From Brachypterus glaber (taxonomy: Eukaryota > Arthropoda > Insecta > Coleoptera > Kateretidae): 64,000 bases of DNA. Position 1 is the stretch's first letter, and the number at the start of each line of letters is the position of its first letter. This document shows positions 40,201 through 50,335 of the stretch, piece after piece. The position numbers were made by a program, and so were the translations under genes. The notes under the pieces are model-generated. The model did no database searches and was not told the DNA's origin. It was given only the letters and a program-made list of their open reading frames with translations. The stretch lies in the NCBI GenBank assembly GCA_958510825.1, contig OY294044.1, forward strand, positions 46,712,626 through 46,776,625. Direction: 5' to 3'.

Positions 40201-43200
40201 CATTTAGCGGCCAAAGTGTTAATATTTAAACTGAGACATTTCATGAAAACGTTTTTTTTTCGTGCCTACATTTTAAAATTGTTTAATTTTCCACGTTTGA
40301 AGAACATTATTTTAAGTAAAATTGACATATTTTTACTACTCTGATGCATTGTTATTTCTGTTACCTTTAGCTGTGTTCCATTGACTCCAAAAATTACTCT
40401 GAGGTTTTAAGGCATCAAGTAAAATTAAATAATCAATTTCTTTGGGATAAAACATCGCATAAATATAGCATGATAAGGCCCCCAAAGAATGGCCCATCAG
40501 TTTTACAGATGACCAGTTAAAATAGGTTTGAAGACGTCTTATGAGAAAAGGATAGTGCCTGTTATCATGGATAAATCCGGAAGGCATTTTCGACGATAAT
40601 CCGTGTCCTGGCAAATCAATGGCTAACACTCCTTGGTTTTGTTCCAACAATGGGATGAGACGGTCAAAAGTGGCACAGTTATCCTGTTTTAAAATAAGTT
40701 TTTAAAGAATTTGTTTTTTTTAGAACACTAGTGCAGTAACACCTGTTACTTAATTACATCGGCACTTAGTGCTACTAAGAGTGCCGATGTATTGAAATCT
40801 TCGCCGAAAAGTCAAAATCTTTGACCACGTTTTTTCACATTTCTCGACGTTTTAGACCATTCTGAGTCGAAATCAGTAAAAAAAAAATTTTCGTCCGTCC
40901 GTCTGTCTGGGTGTAAACTCTCTTACTCCATTTCTACATGAGATATCGACTTGCGGTTTTTTGCATATTGTTTCTTATCGTATTCCGAAGAGCTGATAAG
41001 ATTTTGGGGGTAAAAATAGGGTAAAACTCCTATTTTTAGCGTTTTTTGTTTATAATTAAGGCAATTATTATTGTATTTGGTTAATTTAGCACTTATATAA
41101 AAGATAATTTTAAATTGGTCAAAAAATGTTATAAACAACGTTTTCCTAAAACGCAAAGTTTTCGAGATATGGGCGTTTAAAGCAGTAAAAGGTTTTTTTA
41201 GCATATCTTACATATTTATAACCCGATTTCAAAAAATTATATTTTAAATAAAAGCTCTTTTTAAGTCCTATAAAAAATGTTATATACAGTTTTTTGCTAG
41301 AATATAAAGTTTTAAAGATACAGAATTTAAAATCAAACAAAACACCTATTTTGAAATTTGCAAACTAGATGGCTCTAGTGTACAATAGCGCCGATGACAG
41401 GGTGCTTGCAACGTTTCATCTAGTTATTTTATAATATATCACAACATTGCAATATTTTTTGGTTAAAATAATTGCCGAATAAATAAACAAGCCGTGAAGA
41501 TATGAAATGCTACGCATTCCATTATATACAGGGTTATTCACGGAAGTGGTCCATTAAAAGTTTATGGAGTACGAATAATTTTAAAAATCTGATGTTTTGT
41601 ACTGTGGGGTTTTTGAATATGGCCAATCGATTAAAAATATTTTTATGCTTGTACCGGAAGTGGCACTTAACTTCGATTTTTTAAATGGAACACCCTATAT
41701 ATTTTTTATTTTTTTTAATTCTCTTTAAATTTAATTTATTTTGATGTGTAACACTTTACATCAATCTCTGGTAGTTTTTGAGTTATTCAAGTTTTTAGCG
41801 AAATATTTACGAATTCAAGCACCCCTAAAAAATTATTTCCTTTATTTTTTAAACTGGAGAAAAGTTGTTTTGTAGTTTACTCAATAATACTTACCTGAAT
41901 TATCTTAAGCCGAAACAGAACCCAAAAATGTATACAGGTTGTCTCAGAAAGCAGGTCAAATTTAACAAATTGAAAATAGCCATAACTCTTTTTTTTAATG
42001 GAACCCTATTATTTAGTTAAATAGAAAATTAAATTTCCTTTAAAATCAATATAGATACCCTATACCTAACATTAACCGTTTTCGAGACATTTGCAAATTA
42101 TTGTAAAAAAAGCGTATTTCTGAAAATTTTTAAAGTTGTATTTAGTCAAGTAAGCAGGTAAATAAAATTTCGTTTTTATTTCGTTAACTTAAATGTCATC
42201 GTGATAAATTTGAGTGAGAAAATAATGGCAGAGGCTTGTTCTTACCCTGTTATTTTGTATTTATTTGCTATTTTTAGTGAAAATGATTAAATAATTAGTA
42301 GAACCTGCAGAAAATTTAATACAAAATATCCTGATTTACGAAGACTGCCATGTAATAAATTTAGAAGAATCAACACAATTTTTTTCCAATTTGGGAAAGA
42401 AAACGCAGTGAAATCTCTAACAAAACGAATTAGAAGCAACGAAGATAATTAAGTCAATGTTTTTAGTTACTTTTATGCTCATCCACATGGCTAAATTCCT
42501 GCAGCTAGTCACGATTGGGAATTTCCTATTCAAGCATCCAAAGTATCTTAAAAAACCACAAGATGCACGATTACAAAAAGAAAAAAGTACCTGATGATTT
42601 TCAAAAATATTTTAGTTGATGTCAAAAGGGACTTTACTTTTAAGGTTAATATTAATGTCCCTTAAGGTAAATACCTAAATACAAATCGATTCATTTTATT
42701 GGCCTACTTGATTAACAAGTATAAGAAATTTTAATAGAAATACGGCTTTTTCACAATAATTTGCAAATAACTCGAAAACGGTTAATGTTAGGTATAGGGT
42801 ATTCTTATTCATTTTAAAGAAAATTTAATTGTTTATTTATCTAAATAAAAAAATATATAGGGTGCACTTAAAAAAAATGAGTATGGCTATTTTTAATTTG
42901 TTAGATTTGACATGCTTTCTGAGACCCCTGTATAAATTTTTAGCTTCTGTTTCGGCTTAGGATAATTCGGGTAAGTATTATTGAGTAAACTACAAAACAA
43001 CTTTTCTCGAATTTAAAAAATAAAGGAGAGATTATTTTTTTTAGGGGTGCTTGAATTTGCTAATTTTTCGCTAAAAACTTGAGTAACTCAAAAACTACCA
43101 GAGACAGACATAAAGTGTTAACATCAAAATAAATAAAATTTAATGGGAATTTTAAAAATAAAAAAATATATAGTTTGTTCCATTTAAAAAATCAAAGTTG

Positions 43201-46200
43201 AGTGCCACTTCCGGTACAACCGGAAGTGGCACAAGCAAGAAAATATTTTTAATCGATTGGCCATATTCAAAAACCACAAAAGTAAGTACTAAATATCAGA
43301 CTTTTAAAATAATTGGTTCTCCATAAACTTTTAATAGACCACGTCCGTGAATAACCCTGTATTTCACAGTAAATGGTACATTGCATACTCCCAAATAGGT
43401 ACTTCAAAACATTTTTTTTTCAAAAAAAAAAATAAAAAACACATTTTTTTTATTTTCTTTATCCGAAAAAAAAATATATTTTTCAAAAAAGAACAATTTT
43501 CAAAAAAAAATAAGATCTTTTTTTGCAAAACAATAAAAAATTAAAAAAAAAAAAATCAAGAATTCGGAATTTTCTTTCAGTTTTTTTCGACTTTTTTGTT
43601 TTTGGGAGGAATACTTTTAAAATTGGTAGTATTGATCCTTATAATAAAAGTATTTTTTTCTGAAAAAGTTTCGTTAATCGGGATTTTCTTTTGCTTTTTT
43701 TGTTTGTGACGGGATTACTTTCAAAAACAGTAGGGATTAAACAAAGAATGTCCGCAAAAAAAAGAGGTCTTTAAGTCTCTTTTTCAAACATCTGTAACTT
43801 TTGGTTGAAATTAATAAAATGTAATCTATAAGTGCTTAAAATTTTTGTCTGGTCATGAACTTGTGCAAAAAGCAAGATTTATTGTTCTAGAAGTTAAACA
43901 AAGGGATACTTGAATTGTATTTTATACCAAACTTTCTCACATTTTATTAAACATAACTGACTGGATCCCTTTAACTCGATTTTTCTTGGGATACTTTATG
44001 ATTTACTATTTTTTTGGTGCTTGGGGGTGGATTTTTATGAAATTCAAGGGTGATACCCCTATACGTGTTTTTATGTTTTATATTACAGAAAAATGTATAT
44101 TTTGATTTTTTAATTTTTTAACCCTTTGCGGACGGATAAATGAATTTATGAAAAATAAATATTTTATTGAAAATATATCTCAAAAAAAAGTTAAAAAAGT
44201 CATAAAATATTAATTAAAAAACTCAAAAATTACAAAAATGGTAATTTAACATAAGGACCACTGTTGCCAGTAGACATATTTAAAAAAAAAGACGCTGGAT
44301 ATGATAAATTTAATCCATTTACTTTCGAGACATTTTACTCTAAAAATATCAAACATATGAATAAACAAACTTGCAGCAGCAACTGTGATTTTTTAGTGTC
44401 GGTTTCTGCAGATTAAGTGTTGTTTCAAGATAGGAACTATATTTTATTCAATAGTTGGCATTACAGGCTACATGATAACGTTACTCACTGGTTACCTAAT
44501 TGTTACCACTATAATAAGCTACAACGTTCATAAAACATCAATAAAAGGTGGTATCAATATGGGACCACTAGTTAAAGGGGTTAAAAAATTAAAAAAAAAA
44601 TATTTAAAAAAACAAGGGTGATACCCCTTGTATCACCCTTGGATTTGATGAAAATCCACCCCCACAAAGAGGGTTAAACTACCCCCCAAGCCCCAAAAAA
44701 AGTAGTAAATCATATAGTATCTCAAGAAAAAACGAGTTAAAGGGATCCAGTCAGTTATGTTTAATAAAATGTGAGAAATTTGGTATAAAATTCAATTCAA
44801 GTAAGTAATCCTAGTTAACCCTTTGTTTAAGGGGACGTACATCCTAAACGTTTAGCTTTTAGAACCATAAATCATTTTATCAATTCCAATCGAAGTTACA
44901 AATGTTTAAAAAAGAGGCTAATTTTGGGGTCATTCTTTATATTTAAAAATTTTTTGTCTAAGACGATTTTTGAAACTCGAAACTACCGTATAATATTCTA
45001 GCGCAGGCGCTGTGAATAATATAATAACGAAACACCGTTAATTTACATCGAAAAAATACTTCTTCGAAAAAAAGTTTTTTTTTGTTTTAGTTGACTCTTG
45101 TTATATCAGCGTCGATATGTCCTCTGTTCTGCTTTTTAAGTAAGATAATAAATTAAAAATCGCACAGTGAATATTTTCAAAACAGATTCGAATATTGGAT
45201 GTGCGAATATACTGCGTAGTTTATTTTATAAAACAACTATGGTCTGTTTCATCAAGCAAGACAGTAAATTAAAAATCGCACAGTGAATATTTTCAAAATA
45301 GATTCGAATATTTAGTTTAGTTTATTTATTTATCCTTAGAGACCATACATGCAATTTGTACATTGTCATGGGTACAAGAATACATTTAGCATAGGACAAG
45401 TCAAAACAAATACATAAATTTGTATTTTCTGTAGCTTGTACAATTATCTGGATTCTGTTTTGCAAATAATAAGATTTAAAATATATAAAAAGACGTAGCC
45501 GTTAGTATTTTTAGTTCCTTAAATAATGGTTTACATGAAGTTCTTTTTGAAACACCCATAATAGATCTAATTGCTTTTTTTGCAAACGAAATATTCTGAC
45601 AACTTTACTTGAACAGCCCCAAAAAATTATACCATACTTAAGTCGACTATAAAATTGCGCGTAGTAGTAAGATATTAAAACATTTCTAGTGGTTAACTCT
45701 TTAAGTCTAAAAAGTGCAAAAGATATCGGTGAGTTTTTTACACAAATCGTTTATATGTAGTTCCAACCCAAGGTTATTTTCCAGTGTTACCCCCAAGAAA
45801 CTTAGTAGCCTGCTTTATTGATTTTCCGCTTACTCTTGTCAAGTGTTATTCATATATGTCTTTTGACTTAGGGGTAAAATTTATGGTAACTGTTTTATTT
45901 TTATTTAGGAATAAAGTATTGTTTTTGTACCAGCTTTCAACTTTTTTAAGCATAGTTTGGGTTTTTCTAACAACCTCTGACATTGTTTTACCTGTACTTA
46001 AATAACTGTTATCATCTGCGAAACATTACAAGGATTTCCTCATTATCTATGTCCGGTAAATCGTTGTTTATAAACAGTAGAAATAGCAGAGGACCCAACA
46101 CGGAACCCTGAGGCACTCCAAACTTAATATCAGCATTTCCAGATCTTATGCCATCTACTTCTACTAACTGTGACCTATTTTTCAAGTAAGAAGCTAACCA

Positions 46201-47448
46201 CTCATAAATTCTACCCCTAAGGCCATACGCATATAGTTTTTATAAGAGCAGTTTATGATCGACAAGATCAAAAGCCTTACTTAGGTCCATAAACAATACA
46301 TCTGTTTCTATCATCTAAATTTTCATAGACTTTTTCCAAAAATTCAAATATAGCAGACTGTGTAGTTTTGCCTTTTCTAAACCCTTGTTGCTGCGAATTT
46401 AAAATATTATTATCCGATATAAAAAGTACTATTTTATTAAATACTATTCTTTCAATTTTTTTTGGAATAGTGAAGATCAAAGACACTAGTCTGTAATTCT
46501 CTACACATGTACGTTCTCCCTTTTTATATATTGGTATAACTTTTTCTACTTTTAAATTTTTGGGAAACACACTTTGAGATAGATACAAGTTAAATATATA
46601 AGATAAAGGAGACATTACATGATTTGCACAAGATTTTATTATATTTGAGCTAATGTTATCAATACCCATAGAATTCGAGCTTTTGAGTTCTTTTATTGAG
46701 TTAAGAACATTTTCCTCAATTATCGGATCTACAATCATTCCAGGAAATCATCTTTTTGTTTTAAACTCGAAAGGAGTCGTAGAATCAATATTTTTGTTAA
46801 TCTTTTCTGGCATATCTGTAAAGTAGTTATTAAAATAATCTGATATAAGAGTTGAATGTATCAAAATTTTCCTTATTATAAAACCTTGCGTAAGTATCAT
46901 TATTTAAATGTTTATGTATGCTATATTGGATGTGCGAATATACTGCGTAGTTTATTTTATAAAACATAACTATATTCTATACACAAACATATACTATTCA
47001 AACCTGTTGTAAAAATATTTACTGTGCGATTTTTAATTTATTATCTTGCTTGAAAAAACAGACCATAGTTGTTTTATAAAATAAACTATGCAGTATATTC
47101 GCACATCCAATATTCGAATCTATTTTGAAAATATTCACTGTGCGATTTTTAATTTACTATATTGCTTGAAGAAACAGACCATAGTTTAAAGTTTCCAAGT
47201 ATTTGCTTAAAAAAATAGTTTTTTTCAATTCTAATTTTTGCGAGTCTCTGGTAAATAAATACCTAATATCTGAGTTATTATTAAAAAAAACTTACTTGCA
47301 TGCCGTGCAGTGCTAAAATCGGTTTTTTATCAGATGGTTCCCACCATTTAGCACTTATGTGACCCCATGGTACTGGAATTTTAATGTCTTCATAAATTCT
47401 TGTACTGGTTGAGAATTTTCGTAGACTTTTTGTACAAATTCCTAACAT
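36742..47448 (-). CDS. Kraken-like alpha/beta serine hydrolase, complete, three exons
   Basis: Probable alpha/beta-fold serine hydrolase/esterase of the insect kraken-like family; the natural substrate is not known. Exons: 47448-47296, 40683-40365, 37226-36742. Phases 0 and 1 match, giving 318 aa. Visible features: a basic Ser/Thr-rich N-terminus (1-17) that could be a mitochondrial presequence (inference), oxyanion motif ALHGMQDN (46-53), DLPGHG (74-79), nucleophile Ser117 in GHSLG (115-119), and a C-terminal [10 protein letters not shown] that should hold the catalytic His (292, 293 or 295). The acid residue was not assigned. The 6.6-kb first intron and 3.1-kb second intron carry many transposons. 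A tandem paralogue exon lies at 61569-62077 on the same strand. Confidence 0.9.
37267..37702. other. Hydrolase intron 2, low-interest repeats
   Basis: CTTCAAAGATTTCCTCCA occurs twice (37433, 37532). The GTCGGTC...GCACGATAAC motif is at 37667-37710. Confidence 0.45.
37703..38350. mobile_element. Fold-back element, about 0.65 kb
   Basis: AGTCATGAAACATGCATAAA at the left pairs with TTTATGCATGTTTTCATGAC at the right. Pairing continues through TTGTATACTTATAAATGTCA and TGACATTTATGAGTATACAA. The centre is A/T homopolymer-rich. Confidence 0.8.
38600..39880 (+). repeat. Array of degenerate units carrying AGCGCCGCAGGCGA
   Basis: At least eleven occurrences of a motif close to TAGCGCCGCAGGCGAAAATT are spaced about 65-180 bp apart (38607, 38715, 38782, 38862, 38948, 39056, 39152, 39329, 39448, 39562, 39652). 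Each is followed by an A/T-rich body, often TTTAAATGCAA. Some units share TTTGCTTCGCTTTGTGCCCT. The array ends at GGGGACCCGGGCCCCCCCTC (39839). Related arrays are at 55350-56215 and, reversed, near 33125-33250. Confidence 0.8.
39955..40045. repeat. Palindromic ATTGTATACAAT tandem
   Basis: About 90 bp are built from TGTATTGTATACAATACA-type palindromes, so the whole block can fold on itself in several registers. Confidence 0.75.
40365..40683 (-). CDS. Serine hydrolase exon 2 (nucleophile elbow)
   Basis: The acceptor TTTTAAAACAG precedes 40683 and the donor AAAG|GTAACAG lies at 40364. The exon encodes residues 52-157 from [14 protein letters not shown] through [19 protein letters not shown] to QWNTAK, ending with the first base of Gly158. 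The open frame runs past the donor to a stop at about 40336, but the paralogue alignment supports splicing here. Confidence 0.92.
40740..41423 (+). repeat. Dispersed repeat, copy 1 (inverse of 63438-64000)
   Basis: 41090-41423 match the inverse of 63451-64000, including TTTGCAAACTAGATGGCTCT and GTGCTTGCAACGTTTCATCT. 40860-40925 carry the GTCCGTCCGTCTGTCTGG motif. The minus-strand frames at 40923-41340 are readings of this repeat, not a gene. Confidence 0.7.
41527..43361. mobile_element. Outer fold-back element with TA borders, about 1.83 kb
   Basis: The termini CAGGGTTATTCACGGAAGTG and CACGTCCGTGAATAACCCTG are near-exact inverses between TA dinucleotides. The arms pair through CCGGAAGTGGCAC and ATCGATTGGCCATATTCAAA. 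The arms continue on both sides of a nested element (41933-42932). Confidence 0.85.
41933..42932. mobile_element. Inner fold-back element with TA borders, 1.0 kb
   Basis: CAGGTTGTCTCAGAAAGCAG and the inverse CATGCTTTCTGAGACCCCTG lie at TA borders. The arms continue through AAATTGAAAATAGCCATA. It sits almost exactly at the centre of the outer palindrome. No intact transposase was found. Confidence 0.8.
43362..43894. repeat. A/T homopolymer-rich low-complexity stretch
   Basis: Runs of A and T dominate 43410-43560. The open frame at 43347-43544 reflects poly-Lys/Phe low complexity and is not a gene. Confidence 0.7.
43895..44831. mobile_element. Fold-back element, about 0.94 kb
   Basis: CATAACTGACTGGATCCCTT (43950) pairs with AAGGGATCCAGTCAGTTATG (44740), and GGGTGATACCCC occurs in both arms. 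The ends are TTAAACAAAGGG and CCCTTTGTTTAA. A TTAA-bounded element is inserted near its centre. Confidence 0.8.
44118..44584. mobile_element. TTAA-bounded MITE, piggyBac-like
   Basis: TTAA-CCCTTTGCGGACGG at the left and TTAAAGGGG-TTAA at the right fit a TTAA target duplication with CCCTTT-type ends. Flanking sequence on both sides belongs to the host fold-back. Superfamily assignment rests only on the borders. Confidence 0.6.
44832..45116 (+). repeat. Dispersed repeat shared with about 63190-63300
   Basis: TATTCTAGCGCAGGCGCTGT followed by GAATAATATAATAA is found in both places in the same orientation. The core GCGCAGGCGC with flanking ATTATTC/GAATAAT is nearly palindromic. Confidence 0.6.
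45313..46922 (-). mobile_element. 5'-truncated non-LTR retrotransposon (Jockey/CR1-like)
   Basis: Inserted in a MITE with ATATT on both sides, a probable target duplication. The 3' tail on the minus strand is the simple repeat AATAAATAAACTAAACTAAA. Only the reverse transcriptase region and 3' end remain, the usual product of incomplete target-primed reverse transcription. Confidence 0.85.
45770..46900 (-). pseudogene. Reverse transcriptase pseudogene of the LINE
   Basis: The longest clean frame (46738-46277) contains RT palm and finger motifs: [40 protein letters not shown] and [20 protein letters not shown]. Downstream, in other frames, are [11 protein letters not shown] (about 46280), [14 protein letters not shown] (about 46110) and the catalytic FADD (46011-46022). 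A one-base shift lies just before FADD, and further stops are present. An upstream fragment (46740-46880) holds the [11 protein letters not shown] region. The protein cannot be made as one chain. Confidence 0.88.
47296..47448 (-). CDS. Serine hydrolase exon 1 (start codon)
   Basis: The ATG at 47448-47446 opens 51 codons: [20 protein letters not shown], then the beta-strand [18 protein letters not shown] and ILALHGMQ, with donor CAA|GTAAGT at 47295. Joining to exon 2 in phase 0 gives [14 protein letters not shown], the expected family sequence. Upstream frames are closed, so this ATG is the likely start. Confidence 0.88.
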
Positions 47449-47713
47449 TTTAAATATTTATGTATTACACCATGTGCCGTGCAAGAAAAAGATGAGTCGA
47501 TAAGAAATCAATTAATTTTTATTTGATTTTTTTATTTACTTTGTAATATTGTAATCATTTGCTTATCTTGAACCTTATTTCACTCTTCACAGCGTGTAAG
47601 CCCGCATAGCACAAAACTGTTCTAAGACATTTAATGGATACCGTTTTAATCATGCGAAAGCTTCTATCATAATTCTAAAAAAAAATCTTGCAGAATATGC
47701 CCATATGCAAAAC
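47449..47713 (-). other. Upstream region of the serine hydrolase
   Basis: Contains the 5' UTR and promoter by position only. No clear TATA box or initiator could be assigned. A MITE begins at 47714, so the unique upstream sequence is under 270 bp. Confidence 0.4.
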
Positions 47714-47929
47714 AATGGTCTGTTTCATCAAGCAAGATAGTAAATTAAAAATCGCATAGTGAATATTTTCAAAACAGATTCGAGTATTGGATGTGCAAAT
47801 ATACTGCGTAGTTTATTTTATAAAACATAACTATATTCTATACACAACCATATACTATTCAAACCTGTTGTAAAAATATTTACTGTGCAATTTTTAATTT
47901 ACTATCTTGCTTGAAAAAAACAGACCATA
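47714..47929. mobile_element. GGTCTGTTT palindromic MITE, full copy
   Basis: ATGGTCTGTTTCATCAAGCA and the inverse-type end CTTGAAAAAAACAGACCAT bound about 215 bp. The internal GATTCGAGTATTGGATGTGC block matches the other family members. Confidence 0.8.
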
Positions 47930-48035
47930 ATATGGTTATTATATATATTTATGATCTGTCAAATCTAAAGTATATACTTAAACGTATAGTATAGTCAATA
48001 TCCAGAATAGTGACATGTGTTATAATGACATTAGT

Positions 48036-48160
48036 CAATTTTTTGTGGTAACGCCGGTTAACCAGTATGTTACTCTTTCTCTGTTTAATTGATGAGTTAA
48101 AAAGAGAGAGAAATACATATTCCCCCACTTGGTTAGTAACCGCTGCTCCACAAAAAATCG
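48036..48160 (-). mobile_element. Hairpin MITE (TTTTTTGTGG family), copy 2
   Basis: Inverse orientation of 35668-35796. The ends ATTTTTTGTGGTAACGCCGG and CGCTGCTCCACAAAAAAT are conserved. Confidence 0.75.
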
Positions 48161-48298
48161 GCAAATGTATGTAAACTATTATATAATAGACAACATTTAA
48201 AATTCAGGAATATTAACATTTTCATGCATAATTTGTTTGCATACAGGTACACACCTTTCTATGCTTACAATACAATCTTACATAGCTTACAAACCTTT

Positions 48299-48500
48299 TG
48301 GTCTGTTTTTTCAAGCAGGATTAAAATCGCACAGTAAATATTTTTACAACAGGTTCGAATAGTATATGTTTGGAATAGAATATAGTTATGCTTTATAAAA
48401 TAAACTACGCAGTATATTCGCACATTCAATATTCGAATCTGTTTTGAACATGATCACTGTGCGATTTTTAATTTACTATCTTGCTTGATGAAACAGATCA
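48299..48500 (-). mobile_element. GGTCTGTTT palindromic MITE, inverted copy
   Basis: The order of internal blocks is reversed relative to 47714-47929: AACAGGTTCGAATAGTATAT first, then TATATTCGCACATTCAATAT. Confidence 0.75.
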
Positions 48501-48525
48501 CAGACTTAATAAAATCACCAATCAC

Positions 48526-49618
48526 TACCCAGCAAACACACCAGCAATGGGCCGGCAACGGCACAATGCCGTAAGCCGATAAAGAGTCATCGGTCCGTTG
48601 ACGACATGCCATTACCGGCCCGGTAATGGAAGTGTCGCACAAGCCGATAACTGGCCGGTAATGGCAAGCCGATAACGGGCCGGTAATGGCAAGCCGATAA
48701 CGGGCCGGTAATGGCTAGCCGGCAGACTTTTTGTTGGAGGTTGGATCAGTATTTTACCATGGCATAAAAAAGAACGATAATATCGATCGTTTTAGAATAT
48801 TATTCTAAAAAGTTTTTATATTTTGGTACCTACGGAACCTTAACGAGCTTCTTTCCCGCCCTGGGATCTTAAATGCGACTTAAATGCAAGTGAATTAATT
48901 GTTAATTTAGTATTTAATAAAAAAAATGTAATTACTTACTTTTTATCTTCAAAAATCATTATTATAATAATGATTTTTATAAGAATTGTAAATAAACACA
49001 TGCCACAGAAAATTTTCATTAATGAACTTTAAAGTTATAATTATCACTGACGCAGCAAAATCACAACACAAGAGGCCAGTTTGAGTTGAAGCTCTCGGAG
49101 CATAGTTCTATCTCTTTCTAACTACTTGTTTTAAAAGAGATAGAACTATTTTAGATTTTAAGCTTTCACGGCCATTAAGATATAAAGAACTTTCACTTTC
49201 GGGTTTAGACCGTGTTAATGGATTTTCACTTTCCGACGTTTCGTCTCTTACTACTAGAGACATATTCAGGGATTAATCTGAAACTGATTAATCCCTAAAG
49301 ATGTCTCTAGTAGTAAGAGACGAAACGTCGGAAAGTGAAAATCCATTAACACGGTCTAAACCCGAAAGTGAAAGTTCTTTATAGATAGAACTATGCTCAG
49401 AGCGCTCCAAGCTTCAACTCAAACGGCCCTAAGAACACAACCCGCGCAAAACTTGCGCATGCGTCTTGACTTCTTCTCCTTCTACGCAAGATCATATTTT
49501 AAATTGGCGTTGTATCGTCGGCCACAGATCGGTCCTTTACAGGCTAGCCGATAATCGGCAAGCCAGCAATGGGCCAATAATTATATATGCCGATTATCCT
49601 ACGGTGGTTTGCTGGGTA
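48526..49618. mobile_element. CCCAGCAAAC TIR element with subterminal 25-bp repeats
   Basis: TA-CCCAGCAAACACACC at the left and GGTGGTTTGCTGGG-TA at the right. Next to the left end, a 25-bp unit containing GGGCCGGTAATGGC is tandemly repeated (48651-48720), with variants on either side and a relic at the right end (49540-49580). This GC-rich block contrasts with the AT-rich surroundings. No transposase was found. A long palindrome (49072-49430) is nested within. Confidence 0.8.
49072..49430. mobile_element. Nested near-perfect palindrome with GACGAAACGTC stem-loops
   Basis: The inner arms 49182-49276 and 49286-49383 are inverse over about 95 bp with only about two mismatches. The outer arms (49075-49115 and 49383-49428) also pair, with an extra segment at 49115-49181. 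Each arm has a stem GTCTCT-loop-AGAGAC followed by GAAACGTCGG. Confidence 0.85.
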
Positions 49619-49881
49619 GGCTTAGATCTATAATTATAATCAAATAATACACGATTGGAATCACCAAAAAACAATTAAATGTATAATTTTTTTCATTGAA
49701 AAAATAAGTATTTTTGAAAATGTCCGTCCGATTTTTGTAAGCACGATAATTCAACGAATTACCCGATAGACTAGAAACATCAATAAAACTAATCCCTCTA
49801 AACAGCAAAAAAAAACTGATATGAAGGAAAATCGGATTGACATATTTTTTTCAGGGCGCAACTTGACGAGAAAATATTTAC

Positions 49882-50131
49882 TAATAAAAACAGCAAATCG
49901 GGTACTAATGGCTTTATTACTATATAAAAATTTAAACTATTGCCAACGGTTTCGTAACTGGTTAGTTACTTTCTCAAGGCTAGGTTAAAATTAAACTCCT
50001 AAATTAAACATTAAACAATAAACAAATAATTTGAAAACATTAAAAATTGTAAAAACGGTCACATCTTAAGTTCTACGTGTCAGTATGATTCATGAATGAA
50101 GCCATTAGTACCCAATTTGCTGTTTTTATTA
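49882..50131. mobile_element. TIR MITE, about 250 bp, with stem-loop plus GAAACC
   Basis: AATAAAAACAGCAAATCGGG and CCCAATTTGCTGTTTTTATT are the ends. ACTAATGGCTT / AAGCCATTAGT extends the TIR. On the minus strand, GTAACTAACCAGTTAC is followed directly by GAAACCGTTGGC (49943-49967). Confidence 0.8.
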
Positions 50132-50335
50132 ATATATTTCGTATGGCGTTTGAATTTTGAAGTATTTGAAAATATTTACCACAAACAATAAGAAATTAAA
50201 GAAGTTAATAGCGCATTTGGTAAAGGCAGTCCTACTAAAGCTATTTAAAGTTAACAGCATTCCCGTCCCGCTGACCATTGGGCAAGGATAAATCGCCGCA
50301 AACATTGGCCACTTCGGCTCCTCTGTATAAGCCAC

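Larger units (their letters stand above)
45117..47190. mobile_element. Cluster of GGTCTGTTT palindromic MITEs split by a LINE
   Basis: The family ends are TATGGTCTGTTT...CAAGCAAGATAG, with inner blocks AAAATCGCACAGTGAATATT and GTATATTCGCACATCC. A partial unit lies at 45117-45242. A full unit at 45239-47066 is interrupted by the retrotransposon at 45313-46922. Another partial unit follows at 47067-47190. More copies are at 47714-47929 and 48299-48500. Confidence 0.8.

Noticed and set aside
40923..41340. Two overlapping minus-strand genes
   Set aside because: Lys/Phe-rich readings of a dispersed repeat whose other copy (63.4-64.0 kb) does not keep the frames.
42220..42660. Transposase gene inside the inner fold-back
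   Set aside because: Short readable fragments are present, but no catalytic motif or continuous frame could be supported.
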